A stretch of 64,000 nucleotides of DNA from Tolypeutes matacus (taxonomy: Eukaryota > Chordata > Mammalia > Cingulata > Chlamyphoridae): contig JAKSZT010054573.1 of the NCBI GenBank assembly GCA_026826555.1, positions 345,046-409,045 of the forward strand, read 5' to 3'. Below, piece by piece: positions 1 to 9,990 of this stretch (position 1 is its first letter; every line of letters begins with the position of its first letter). Under the pieces are notes generated by a model. That model did not search any database. It was given only the letters and a program-made list of their open reading frames with translations, and was not told the origin of the DNA. The position numbers and the translations under genes are program-made.

Positions 1-289
1 TACAGAGTGCCTTTCCGAGAGGGTGAAGATCATCAGAAGTTGGCAGAATTGAATGTACTCCAAGAAGAGCAGAGCCACTGAGTAATGCAAGGAAGAGGTA
101 AGAGGGCAGCTGGGGCTCAATGGGAACTATGTATTTTTTCAGTTTAGCAACATTTTTACATTTTTCTAAACATGTTCAAAGGCTTTATCTCTCTATTTTC
201 ATGGCAACCTGGGAGGCAGATGGGGGAGAGATTGCCCATACCCACCAGCAAAGGCGGAAAGCTGAGTCTTGAGAGGGTGGTGGGACTCC
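1..289. other. Unique sequence, nothing recognised
   Basis: No gene, repeat family or RNA gene is recognised here. The open frames are short and lack recognisable domains. Confidence 0.4.
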
Positions 290-625
290 AGGAGTTTCCT
301 AGTGATGCTGTAACAAATTACCACAGGTGTAGAGGGTCAAGACCACACACGCTTGTTGTCTTACCGTTCTGGAAGTCAGAAGTCCCAAACGGGTGTCACT
401 GGGCTAAAATCAAGGTGTCGCAGGAGGCTCCAGGGGCGAATGCAACCTTCTCTCCTTCCTCCCTCTCCTACTTTCAAGGACCCCAGTGATAACATCAGAA
501 ACACCCGGGTCATCCGGGACAGTCTGTCCATCTAAGGTTCTTCACTGAATGCCACGTGCAAAGTCCCTTTTGCCACGTGAGGTCACCTCTTGACAGGTTC
601 CAGGACTGGGCTGTGGGTACCTTAG
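290..625 (-). repeat. MLT1-class (MaLR) LTR fragment
   Basis: Read on the minus strand, the sequence follows the familiar mammalian MaLR LTR layout. It contains 'TGTGGTAATTTGTTAC' (reverse of 294-330), a 'TTTTAGCCCAGTGA' segment (reverse of about 400-415), and 'GGCAAAAGGGACTTTGCA' (reverse of about 558-576). Both ends are diverged and no target-site duplication is evident. The same subfamily reappears on the plus strand at 51535-51905. The subfamily name is not certain. Confidence 0.65.
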
Positions 626-1094
626 GGGAAGAGGGTGGCGTTCTCCCTACTTCTCACTCTGAAAGGAGGCAGAGCAGAGGCAGATCCCGCTCCTCGTTCC
701 AAACCCTGTGGCCTTTCTGACACCAAGCATGTGGCCTCCCAGCAGGGAATGGTTTCAGAGCCCACCCACCCACCACTGCCAAAAGCAAAACTAAAAAGAC
801 TGTGTCTACTCACAAAACGGGCAAGAGTTCCGATTTTTCTCCAGTAACACACTGGCTCTTTTAGTTATGAAGTGACAATAGATTATAAAAAGGCTGTTCC
901 TCCTCCCGCTTTCTTTTGGAAACGACATTTCATTATAAAAAGTTATGTGCCTTTTTTTCTTTGTTTCCATTTCTGACTTTCGTATTTAACTTTAAAACTC
1001 GCTGTAGAGAACAGGCATGGGGGAGAGGACAACTTTATAAATAGTTGCTGCACAAAAATCAGCTCCCACACACTCAAGCTCGTCACCACATTGA
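626..1094. other. Unique AT-rich segment with TATA/MEF2-like motifs
   Basis: This is non-repetitive sequence. Two copies of 'ATTATAAAAAG' (about 881-891 and 932-942) and one 'TTTATAAATAG' (about 1033-1043) lie within 165 bp. These resemble TATA-box or MEF2-type A/T-rich sites. No transcript structure can be inferred, so regulatory function is speculation. Confidence 0.25.
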
Positions 1095-1240
1095 CAAAGA
1101 AAACCCAGCAGGTTCAAGAAAAAGGCAGCAAAACTAAATGGAAGTAGATCATGCGTTTTTCCCCAGCACCTCTGTCATGAAGCCTTTTTTGATGCTGTTG
1201 TTTTTGCAAAAGGAGCAGCCGCTTGATTAGATCAGCTGTG
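1095..1240 (+). repeat. Diverged direct repeat, copy A, flanking an old L1
   Basis: This segment aligns with 2241-2362 across most of its length. Shared blocks include 'AAAGAAAACCCAGCAGGTT', 'ACTAAATGGA' and 'TTTTTGATG', followed by a 'TAGATCA' anchor. Between the copies lies a 5'-truncated L1 (1241-2240) that is itself split by an LTR. Either this is a very long target-site duplication or the L1 landed in a pre-existing tandem duplication. Confidence 0.6.
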
Positions 1241-1536
1241 CCATGTGCACGTGGACCCGCAATTCCACTCCTAGAGAGGCACCCAGGAGAAATGAAGCCA
1301 TGGGCCCGCGGGAATCTGCACGCAAATGCCATGCTTCCTTATTACCCCAAACTGTGAGCCGCCCAGATGGCCTTCAACAGGTGAACGCGGACATGACCTG
1401 AGAGCGGCCACGCGGTGGAACACAAATAGACACAAAAAAGGAAAGCAATCGATGGAGCCACGCAACGGAATGGCTGCGTCTCAGAGGTAGCATGCTGGTG
1501 AAAGAAGCGACAAGGCAACCCTCGCGTCCGTGCTGG
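1241..1536 (+). mobile_element. Old L1 ORF2 3' fragment (part 1, split by LTR)
   Basis: This matches the L1 ORF2 C-terminal region just upstream of the 3' UTR. Landmarks are 'GCAATTCCACTCCTA' near 1259, 'GATGGCCTTCAACAGGTGAA' near 1366, and 'GTGAAAGAAGC' near 1499. No open frame survives. The L1 resumes at about 1995, so the LTR at 1537-1990 inserted after this L1. Confidence 0.7.
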
Positions 1537-1990
1537 TGGTTTGGAGCTCCGTACCCCAGAAAAACATGCTCTTAGAGTGACTCCCTTCCTGGGGATGTGG
1601 CTCCATTGTGAGTAGGACGTTTGGATGAGGTGACTTCAGTTAAGGTGTGGCTCGGCCCAGTCAGGCTGGGTCTCAGTCCTATTGCTGGAGTCCGTCCTTA
1701 GCAGAATGAAATTCAGACAGAGAGCCACAGAGGGCGCAGACAGAAGGTGAAAGACAGGGCGGCACTGGGAAGAGGAGAGGCCGCCCTGTGCACTGCCCTG
1801 TGACAGAGGAGCCCAGGAGCAAGGGTCAGGCGGCCAGCCCCAGAACGCCTGTCTTCAGGAAGAAAGCATCACCTTGATGACACCCTGATTTGGACTCTTT
1901 CCCGGCCTCAAAGCCAAGAGCCAATGAATTCCCACTGTTTAAGCCAACCCATCTTATGGTATTGGCTTTAGCAACGAGGAAAGTAAAGCA
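1537..1990 (+). mobile_element. Solo LTR, MaLR-like, nested in L1
   Basis: The LTR starts TGGTTTGGAG and ends AAGCA, so its boundaries are TG...CA. Candidate 5-bp target duplications GCTGG (1532-1536) and TCTGG (1991-1995) match at 4 of 5 positions. Typical late-LTR text 'CACTGTTTAAGCCAACCC' precedes the 3' end. The copy at 17985-18363 (minus) belongs to the same family. It interrupts an old L1 in the same orientation. I could not assign a family name. Confidence 0.6.
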
Positions 1991-1994
1991 TCTG

Positions 1995-2240
1995 GCATCC
2001 TGGAATAGGCAAGGATACAGGGACAGAAAACAGAGCAGAGGTTGCGGGATGTGGGGGTCAGGGAAGAAGCTGACTATAAAGGGACACGGGGGAATTGGGG
2101 CAGATGATGGAGTTGTCCTGGGTCTTGATTGTGCTGGTGATTACACAACTATAGTTCTTTGTCAAAATGCGCAGAACTGTACTCTAAAAGAGTCAGTTTT
2201 ACTCTGTAAATTACACCTCCACAAACGACTCTAAGAAAGA
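1995..2240 (+). mobile_element. Old L1 3' end (part 2), L1M-type 3' UTR
   Basis: This continues the L1 interrupted at 1536. It begins with 'GGCAAGGATACAGGGACAGA', runs through a 'GATGATGGAGTTGTCCTGGG' block, and has the diagnostic terminal text 'GTACTCTAAAAGAGTCAGTTTTACTCTGT' (diverged), ending in 'AATTACACCTCCACAAACGA'. It looks like an L1MB/L1MC-era 3' UTR. No poly(A) tail survives. Confidence 0.7.
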
Positions 2241-2362
2241 AAAGAAAACCCAGCAGGTTGAAGAAAGGTACAGTAACACTAAATGGATGCTGAATATGGT
2301 GCTTTTCTCCGGTACCTGCCTAAAGAAGTGTTTTTGATGGTTTCGCTCACTAGATCACAGTG
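2241..2362 (+). repeat. Diverged direct repeat, copy B, flanking an old L1
   Basis: This is the partner of 1095-1240. Several short identical blocks occur in the same order, with an indel of about 20-25 bp near the right end. It begins directly after the L1 3' end. Confidence 0.6.
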
Positions 2363-2766
2363 ATTCAATAAAATAAGATATAGGCCAAACACAACACTTA
2401 AAATGTCCCAAAGGGTGGGGGGAGGAAATAACATTTTAATGCTGTTTGGAGATTGTAAATGAGGATTGGACACATTTCTAGAAATAACTGTTTAACAAGA
2501 CAAAACCAATCTACACCCCCCCCACACACACACGGCAGGCGAGTCTTGCGGCTGTTGAGCTGGCGTCAGCAGACAGAAGCTCTTCAGGGAGTTGCCTCAG
2601 CAGTGGCAAAGAGCACAGAAGTAAGAAATGGTTTCTGGAGTGGAAAAATAAGATGTTTCCCAAAAAAGGGTAGTTTTCCTTTACAGAGGTCCCTTGTATG
2701 ATTAAACTAACTCTTTTTCAAATGGCTAGAGAATTCCAATGGAATTTGAATTTTTCAATGTTAAAG
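2363..2766. other. Unique sequence with C-run/CA microsatellite
   Basis: No gene is recognised. A short 'ACACCCCCCCCACACACACAC' tract lies at about 2512-2532. The rest appears to be single-copy, diverged sequence. Confidence 0.35.
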
Positions 2767-2776
2767 TGAATTACTA

Positions 2777-3079
2777 GGGGAGCAGATGTGGCTCAAGCAG
2801 TTGGGCACTTGCCTCCCACATGGGAGGTCCCAGGTTCAGTTCCCAGGGCCTCGTAAAGAAGATGAGTAAAGAAGATGAGCTGACACAATGAGCTGATGCA
2901 GTGAGCTGACACAACAAGATGAGACAATGAGGAGACACAATGAGAGACACAATAAGCAGTCCCGGGTTCAGTTCCCAGTGCCTCCTAAAAGAAAACAAGC
3001 AGACACAGAGAGCAGACAGCAAGCACAAACAACGGGGGGCGGGGGGAGAAATAAATAAATAACTCTTTTTTTTAAAAAA
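2777..3079 (+). mobile_element. tRNA-Ala-derived SINE (DAS-III-like), long form
   Basis: The SINE has a tRNA-like head 'GGGAGCAGATGTGGCTCAAG' and B box 'GGTTCAGTTCCC'. A body rich in GAGCTGACACAA/GAGCAGACA repeats and an 'AATAAATAAATAAC' tail follow. The target-site duplication is TGAATTACTA at 2767-2776 and 3080-3089 (perfect). The B-box text occurs again near 2960, so part of the head has been duplicated internally. It is non-coding and depends on L1 for movement (known for the class). Confidence 0.9.
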
Positions 3080-3089
3080 TGAATTACTA

Positions 3090-3250
3090 ACAGATTTCAA
3101 AATGCTGTTCCCTCATAGAATGGTAGAAGTTTAAAAATAGTTTTCACACATGATCAAAGAATATTAAATGATTGTACATCACCCCAGTGTTCTATATTTT
3201 TAAATAAAGAGGACAGAGATAGACATTGCAGCCATCATGTTAAATAATAT
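3090..3250. other. Unique AT-rich sequence
   Basis: No recognisable feature lies between two SINE insertions. Confidence 0.3.
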
Positions 3251-3259
3251 ATGATTCCA

Positions 3260-3461
3260 TTTTTTTTTTTAAGGTACCGGAGATTGAACCCAGGACCTTG
3301 TATATGGGAAGCAGGCGCTCATCCACTGAGCTACAGCCGCTCCCCAACAAGAGTTGGGATTTTTTGTTTGTTTGTTTTATTTTTAGGAGGTACCGGGGAT
3401 CGAACCCAGGACCTCATATGTGGGAAGCAGGGGCTCAACCACTGAGCTACACCTGCTCCCC
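3260..3461 (-). mobile_element. Dimeric tRNA-Ala-derived SINE
   Basis: On the minus strand there are two tRNA-like units in tandem, each with a 'TGTAGCTCAGTGG' A-box region and a B box (GGTTCGATCCC, then GGTTCAATCTCC). They are joined by an A/CAAACAAACA linker around 3360-3385. Flanks ATGATTCCATTTT (from 3251) and ATGATACTATTTT (from 3462) look like a target-site duplication with two mismatches. A similar two-head layout occurs at 49128-49347 and 55105-55306. Confidence 0.8.
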
Positions 3462-3529
3462 ATGATACTATTTTTAATACACACTTATATTTTGTTCATG
3501 AAAACCTCAAAATGACCCAAAACCCGTAA

Positions 3530-3835
3530 CTCCAATTTAAGCATGAGAAAAACAGACTAATGCAAATTGAGGGACATTCTACAAAATACTTGACTGGTAC
3601 TCTGCAAACTCTCTAGCTCACAAAAACAGGGAAGAATGGGGACACTGTCCCAGCCCAGCAGAACCGAAATGTGACATGGTATCTGGAGTTTAGATAATAG
3701 CCATGTACCAAAGTTGGTTTCACAGTTTCCACAAATGAGCCATGATAGTGGAAGATATGCACAATGGGCACACTAGAAACTCTTACCTTTCTGAAACTCT
3801 AAAGCTAATCTTTAAAAGAAAAAAGCTTGTTTAAA
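3530..3835 (+). repeat. Probable old LINE 3'-UTR remnant
   Basis: The block 'GAGGGACATTCTACAAAATA' followed by 'AGTTTAGATAATAG' and a 'CTCTAAAGCTAATC...AAAAAGCTTG' end resembles a common ancient LINE 3' end. Divergence is high, so the family assignment is tentative. Confidence 0.4.
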
Positions 3836-4079
3836 AATATTGAAATGTTCAATTTCAAGTGGCTTGAAAGATGATTGTTTTTAACTATAAAATATATCTC
3901 CATGGTTATACATATGTAATTGGCATTTTTAGGAAAGCGAAATAATGTGATGCAATAACTGTGGTGAACTCCAGGGAGCAGATTGGGTCTTGGGCAGGGA
4001 CAAGGAAAACTTTTAAAAATAAAAAATGCAAACAAGACAGAGTCTATATGCATGCATATTTGTATATTTAAAGACAAAT
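3836..4079. other. Unique AT-rich sequence
   Basis: Nothing recognisable between two LINE remnants. Confidence 0.3.
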
Positions 4080-4710
4080 TAAAAATTACCCCCCTGTGCC
4101 CCTGGTAAGAATGCAAAATGGTGCAGCTGCTGTAGAAAAGTCTGGCAGTTCTTCCGAAAGCTAAATATAGAATTACCATATGACCCAGCAATTCCTCCCC
4201 TAGGTGCCAACCTGAAAGAATCAAAAACAGGGACTCAGACAGATACTTGTATGCCAATGCCATAGCAGCGTTGTTTATAATAACCAAGAGGTGGAAACAA
4301 ACTAAGTGTCCACCAGCAGATAGAAAGATAAACAAAATGTGGGGGATACATACACTGGGATATAGTCGGCCCTAAAAAGGAATGAAGTCCTGAGCCATGC
4401 ACCGACACGAATGCACCTTGAAGACGTTATGCTAAGTGGAAGAAGCTGGACACAAAAGGACGCATATTGTGGAACTGCTCTTACATTAAATGTCCAGAAG
4501 AAGCAAACCCATAGAGACAGAAAGTGAGTTAATAGTTCCCAGGGCTGGGGAGCATTGGGAAGCAATGCTACGTGTAACGGGATTTCTTTTGGGGGGTGAT
4601 GAAAATGTTCTGGAATTAGATGGTGGTGGCAGCTATACAAACTTGTGAACATACTAAAAACCACTAAACTGTATGTGAATTGTAGGATTTATCTCAATAA
4701 AAAACACAAA
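4080..4710 (+). mobile_element. Old L1 3' end (ORF2 C-terminus plus 3' UTR)
   Basis: This is an ordered series of L1 landmarks: 'ATAGAATTACCATATGACCC' (4166), a 'TTTATAATAACCAAGAGGTGG' region, 'ATTATGCTAAGTGGAAGAAG' (diverged, about 4426), 'CAGGGCTGGGGAG' (about 4540), and an A-rich end at 'CTCAATAAAAAAC'. The ORF2 frame is destroyed and the element is 5' truncated. Confidence 0.8.
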
Positions 4711-5319
4711 ACGTGAGGGAAAAGGGGAGGAAGGTCAAAGTGGCCGTCAGGTAGGAATGAATTTGAAAGGAAGGTAAACATTTTCTTTCAAGGCTTGTCT
4801 GAACTCTCTCCTTGGAAGAAGATACCTCCCTGCCCCATGCCAGTGATGGTCTTGTCATTTTCTCCGGTGCCTTCAGATGAGACTGCAGCTGTGCAGAGGA
4901 GCATGTGTTGTGCAGCCGCGGAGCCAGTCTCTGCGGCCCTTCTCCACCTGGGCGGCGGGGGCTGCCCAGGTGCATGGGCTGCTAGCCAGCACCGGGGAGT
5001 CTCCATCCGCCTCCGGCACAACCAGCCCTTGGGGGTTGAGGGGCTCTGGGTATGTGTTGCCAGCTGTGGGTGGTGGGCATCATTTGAGGCGTGACTCCCT
5101 GGTCCCTTTAGGTCCCGCTGGGCTGGCAAGAACGGCCCGTGACGAGATGGCTCTCGTTCAGGTGAAGACATCCCCAAGGTGATGATGACATCAAAGACCA
5201 GGCGGGGGCCTTGACGCCTCTGCACACAGACCCCAGAGCCCAGTTTAGTTCTTCCTCAGACTCTACGGCGTCTCTCACCTGCGGTGTCCTTGTCGTTTGC
5301 AAATTTTAAAAAAACTACA
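4711..5319. other. Unique sequence
   Basis: Moderately GC-rich and non-repetitive. Overlapping open frames on both strands (for example 4788-5225 minus) have no domain, codon pattern or signal that supports a gene. Confidence 0.35.
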
Positions 5320-5412
5320 GGGGAGCGGATGTAGCTCAGTGGTTGAGTGCCTGCTTCCATGTTCCAGGTCCTGGGTTCGATTCCCAGTACCTTTAAAAAA
5401 AAAAAAAAAAAA
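5320..5412 (+). mobile_element. Short tRNA-Ala-derived SINE
   Basis: Single tRNA-like unit with 'GTAGCTCAGTGGTTGAG', B box 'GGTTCGATTCCC', and about 20 nt of poly(A) starting directly after 'GTACCTTT'. Flanks AAAACTACA and AAAATTACG suggest a diverged target duplication. This is the minimal form: head plus tail without the long body. Confidence 0.85.
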
Positions 5413-5639
5413 TTACGTATTTGCAAGTTTGCTGCCAGAACAGCCAAATTGTCAGCATCAGGCTACATCTAGTTTCCATTCCTCCTGTTTTTCGCTTGTC
5501 AGCCGAATGGGAATCAGGCTGACTTGGGGCAAGGCAGGCAGAGGGCAAGCTCCAGATACTCTGGTGCAGTGACGCACAGACACGCCCTCCTGCGGGAGAT
5601 GAAGGCCCCTGAGGAAGGGAAGCATTCCCCAAGCACGAC

Positions 5640-6720
5640 TGGCCGAGCCCCAGCCCGGGATGCCCACGGCAGGTCAGGCAGGTAGCCGGGGGGGGCGGCG
5701 GCGGGCTGCGCTTCCCAGGACTCCCCCGCCTGCTCCGTGCAGGCCTGGCCTGCGTGGCTCCCGCTCGCCCAAGCGCCAGGTTCCGCCAGCGTGGGGTGCC
5801 GGGCTCGTTGGCCAAAGGCCCTGCGGCGGCCCCAAGCTCCCGTTAGGTACCCGAGGGCCCAGGTAATTCCCTGCAGACAGGAAACCCGCAGCCAAGCGTC
5901 TGCTCGCGGGGTCCAGTGCTCAGCACGTCCTTCACCCAAGGGGGACGACAGTGGGGTGAGCACACGAGGGCCACGTGGGCTGGGGCCTCGGGCCTCAGCC
6001 TGGGGGGGCGGGGAGGGGCACCCTGGCTCTCTCTTCTCTGACTCTCCCAAAAGGCCTCTCAGCTCTCCTGTAGCATCTGCCTTAGGTCGGCGGCAGGGGG
6101 ACGGCGGCCGCGGGACCCGTGCGGTGGCTGCCGGCAAAGGACAGTGGCCGGCGGCTCCCTGACAGCCCACCAAGGGCCTCCGCGCTCCCTGGGGCCGGCG
6201 GGCTCAGCCCAGGGGGCAGAGGGCCTGGGGGCAGCCCCTGCCTGGCGCCCTGCGGCCAGGGCCCTGCGGCCACGTGGGAGCCTTACCCTGGCCGCCCTCG
6301 GCCTGCTGAGCGCTCACAGCCTCGGCCAGCGGGACACTGGCCAGTGCGCAGGTCATCTGTCCCAGAAGCTGGACCAGGAAGACATGCATCCGGAGAAGGG
6401 CAGGAAAGGTGCCCGAAAGCTTTTCAAAAGATTTTCAGGTCAAGAACAGGAAGAGCGCGAGGGACCCGGGAGCTGCCTCAGGTCCAAGGCCTGTGCAGGC
6501 TGTCGCAGGGCCGGGGGGCCCCTGGCAGGCAAGCCTCCTCCTGAGCCCTCGGAGGCCCGACGCACGGGGCTGAGGGCGCCGGCTCAGAGGCACGGCTCCG
6601 AGGGCGAGGCAGAGCGAGCTGCAGGGACAGGACGGGACAAGCTGTCCTTCGGCACGCACCCCGAGCCCACCCTCCTCTTGGCAGAGCCCCTCGCCTTTGC
6701 GGGGCTTCTAGATGCTTGGA
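5640..6720. other. GC/CpG-rich island-like block
   Basis: By hand count this block holds about 80 CpG in 1,080 bp at roughly 68% G+C, an observed/expected ratio near 0.64. That is around common CpG-island thresholds. No TATA box, exon or conserved protein is apparent. Long open frames on both strands (for example 6144-6893 plus, 5514-6173 minus) are what GC-rich DNA produces by chance. It could be a CpG-island promoter of an unannotated or non-coding transcript, or simply a GC-rich segment escaping CpG decay. Confidence 0.45.
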
Positions 6721-7310
6721 AAGATGGGGGGCGGCGCACACGGCAAACACACAGCACCCCCTGTACTCCCTCCAGCTGGGCTTGGCTGGGGGGCTGCGAA
6801 TGTGCCACCCCACCTCCACCCCAGGTGGGTGTCAAAGAGGGCAGCAGAGCCAAGGCTGGGTGTCGTCCAGAATCAGTCACAAGAGGAGAGTGACAGGCTG
6901 ATCCCGGCTTCCAGCAAAGGTTTTGATTAAAAGAAGAGGAAAGGGGCAAAGGCACGCCGAGGTGGCCTCCGACAAGCCCCTGTGCCCGCCGAGGCCACGC
7001 GTCCCGCTGTGCGCTCAGATACACGATTTCTGACCTGCAGAGACCACGTGCGGGCGAGATCCCTGACTCCAAGACCAGGCCCGCCGGCCAGGGTAAAAAG
7101 AGCAAGAGTCCTCCACCCACAGAGGTTAATGTTCAGCTCCCAGGGCACGAGTTCCAGAGGTTTCCTTCTGAACTGAGGTGTCCTGAGCTTTCTAGTCAAG
7201 CACAAGCACTTTCAGGCTTGCGAGGGATCGAGGTTTAAATGTTTACACTCACCATGCATCAACTGGAGCCTCAAGATTTTCTATTTGCAAATAGCCAGGG
7301 GATCTGAATG
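6721..7310. other. Unique sequence flanking the GC-rich block
   Basis: GC content falls gradually. No gene or repeat is recognised. Confidence 0.3.
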
Positions 7311-7420
7311 GCCGCCCTACTAATGCCTGCCTGCTTTCCTCACGGGATTGTTGTGAAAATTAAATGAGATATTACATGTAAAGGCAATTTAGCTAAAAAA
7401 TCTGCATGTGGTGATTTAAG
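7311..7420 (+). repeat. MIR SINE remnant
   Basis: 'GGATTGTTGTGAAAATTAAATGAGATATTACATGTAAAGG' at about 7344-7383 follows the 3' half of the MIR core region. Ancient and diverged. Confidence 0.6.
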
Positions 7421-7890
7421 TTGTGTGTTTCGCAATCACTCGGGTTGAAACACTTTAAATTCTTTTAACTGTCAGTGCTGTTGGCTCGAATAAAAGAACT
7501 TTGTCAGAACTCGTGTGTAAAGTTCAGAAGTTACATAAATATGACAGGAATGGAATCACAAGCATGAAGGTGTAGATTTTAATTGCCGTGTGAAATATTT
7601 CAGGAGGAAAACAGCAATTGGGTAGGTTAGAAAGCAGGTAAAAATTTCATCAAGATAATTTCAGAGTAAAACCAGTGAAAACTGAAACTTTTATGAAATG
7701 AAATGACCACAATTATCTTTCAAAGTGCAATAGCCCTAGCTTCTTAAAGAACTGCACGTTTTTAGGTATTACTTCACTTAATACAGTTGTGACTTCCTAA
7801 GCACTTATTTGAAGCTTAGGAAAATAGCAACTTAATGGATCCTCTGGTAAAATTACACTGAAAATGAAAGCCATTTTAGTAATGTAAATT
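7421..7890. other. Unique AT-rich sequence, candidate conserved non-coding element
   Basis: Non-repetitive, moderately AT-rich sequence without low-complexity decay. It includes 'GGGTTGAAACACTTTAAATT' and 'CAGTGCTGTTGGCTCGAAT'. Texture alone suggests possible constraint, and no alignment is available to support it. Confidence 0.2.
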
Positions 7891-8035
7891 TAATCCTGTT
7901 CAAAGAAACATTGATTGAGTGTATTTTATGGATGTGTAGGGGAAAAGAAAACAATAAGACATGGCCCTGCCTTCTGGAAGCTTACAGACTAGCAGGAGAC
8001 AAACTCTAAACTCTAATAAAAGTTCTGAGTGATAA
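7891..8035 (-). repeat. L2 remnant
   Basis: 'GAAACATTGATTGAGTGTATTTTATGGATG' followed by 'CATGGCCCTGCCTTCTGGAAGCTTACAGACTAG' is the reverse-strand L2 3' end pattern (catalogued as the 'tattgagcacctac' side). Diverged. Confidence 0.6.
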
Positions 8036-9990
8036 ATTGTAGGGATGAGTGAGTGTGTGGGGGAAGGTTAATTATCTCGTATGGATTCATCTCTTGTTCT
8101 AAATTTGGACTTCACCTAGTGGGTGTTCAAAAAGCTCACTTTTATGCATTCCTTTCTTTTTGAAATTGCCTTACTTATAAGTTCATTCAATGAAATGCAA
8201 AAATATTAAAATGGAAAAAAAAAAAAAAGGTTTTCAAAGGCATGTCTTGTGTGACTTTATGACATTGCACCATTTCTGACAATCGAGGAAACTGTTTTCA
8301 CCCTAATGTTAAGAATGGCCAATAGGCCCTCAGAACTGCAGAGCTGGCCCAAGAAAATGAAAGTCTCGTAGCCCTGCTAGGATGAGGGCATGAGCTGTAA
8401 CCGCTCCCTCCTTCTTTCCCCTCCTTCAGCCTGTTTACTGTGTGGGCTGCCTTCCTGGGGGGTCGCAGGGGTGAGGTGGGATCCCCCAGGACTTACCACT
8501 TCCCTCTGTCCTCCAAGAACAAACGGTGAAGGCAGCCTTTCCGACCCTTGTGTCCAAGCACGCGGGCCGGGGCGTGGACCTGCCTGGGTTCCAGCACTCC
8601 TGTCTCTGATCCAACTGCCATGCCTCGGGGGACATCTGAGTGGCTGGCTCCCCTAGAGCTCCGTCACTTGGCTGAGCTGCTGAAGCAGTGGTAGAAGGAA
8701 GACGGAGTGGTTGGGGCCGATGCACGATTTGGCTTGTTCATAGAAATGTGTGCCATCTGGGGTGTGTTGATGCACAAACGTTACTCCCTGGGCGCGCCGG
8801 AGAGCGAGGCAGACCAAAAACAAGTGTGACAGGTGCCGCGCTTCCTACCTAGCAGCAGGTCATGACTCTTTCGTGCATCAAAGGGCTGTGGCCTTTCCGA
8901 GCACGACAGCGTGGTGGCAGCCTCAAAGGGCTTGCAACTATAGCCCCCTCCCCGCTCTGGCCTGCCCAGATCACACCCTCAGCCAGCCGGGAAGCTGTCC
9001 TCGTTTTTGCTTTCCAGCTTTGGTCAAGATCTACAACAACCTTCGAGCTACCCACACATTTCCCTTGAAATGATCTCTAACTACTCTCCCCAACAACACC
9101 CAACAATTGCAACTGAGCTGCCCAGGGAAGCTCCTTCTGCCCCTGCAGGCCGCCAACCACCTGCCCTTTGCTGCCAGCACCCACTGCCCCCTGCCCCCAG
9201 CACTTGTTTCCCACAACTGGACTCTTTCCAGAGTCCCCTAATGGTCTCTACCTAGAATCTCCTCAGCTTTCATTACGCTGCATCTTTGTGGTTTTCTCCC
9301 GGGTTTGTAATTACCTCCCCATTCTATTTCACTTCCGCACTTCTTTTAAAATTGCACTCATCTTTTTCCATCTTCTCTGAATATCTGGAGCACCTAGGGT
9401 CTGGACCAACTGTGGGAACTTGTAATACTTTGCCTTGGCTCTCAGGTGAGGTTCTCCCTGGCCATGGCATTCTCTCCATGAACTCTGAAGGCCTGTGAGG
9501 GTCCAGCGTCACCTGTGAGGCCCAAGGAGTACTGGTGCAGGGCAAAACAGGTTTGCTTTGATGGTATAATTATTTCAAGTAATCTCCTCATCAGGGAGCA
9601 TAATTATATCTCCCAAATGACTTCAGTTCCCATGACACATTCATCTCTCAGAACTTCAGCCCCTTTCCAACATCAATTCCAGGTGGCAGAGTTCTGCAAC
9701 CTCCCTGCCCTACATTTGCTGTAATCCTGCAAGAGTCAGCTCCGCGCCCCGCTTCCGTTCTCACGGCGCTTTGGCCAGCTTGCTGGCTTCCTGTCACTCC
9801 ACCACAGACCATCTCTGTGCTTAGCACAAACGGCTCCATGTCTGAATTCTCCATCTCTACTTGTGTTGGCCGACCACATTCTACCTCCTACTCAATCAAC
9901 ACTCCATGGCAGGTTACTCAGGTTCTTTCACCAGCACATTCAAACTCCTTAATTGCTCCATGTTCTGCCACAGTTTGCCTTCTTCTGACC
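8036..9990. other. Unique sequence, no gene recognised
   Basis: This stretch contains a 14-15-nt A tract near 8214-8228 and otherwise single-copy-looking sequence. Small ORFs on both strands (for example 8390-8656) show no domain. Confidence 0.35.

Noticed and set aside
2880..3020. CRISPR-like short repeats (GAGCTGACACAA units)
   Set aside because: They are the internal body of a SINE in mammalian DNA, without spacers of constant length.
5320..5412. tRNA-like sequences as functional tRNA genes
   Set aside because: Heads resemble tRNA-Ala but carry extra 5' sequence, lack a clear anticodon stem match, and have A tails and target-site duplications. They are SINEs, here and at all other copies.
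5514..6173. 219-residue minus frame
   Set aside because: Overlaps a plus frame, Pro/Arg-rich, no domain; typical of GC-rich DNA.
6144..6893. 249-residue open frame
   Set aside because: It lies in GC-rich DNA where stops are rare, overlaps equal frames on the other strand, has low-complexity G/A/P/R composition and no domain.
8214..8228. Poly(A) run as a processed pseudogene tail
   Set aside because: No target duplication or gene-like sequence precedes it.
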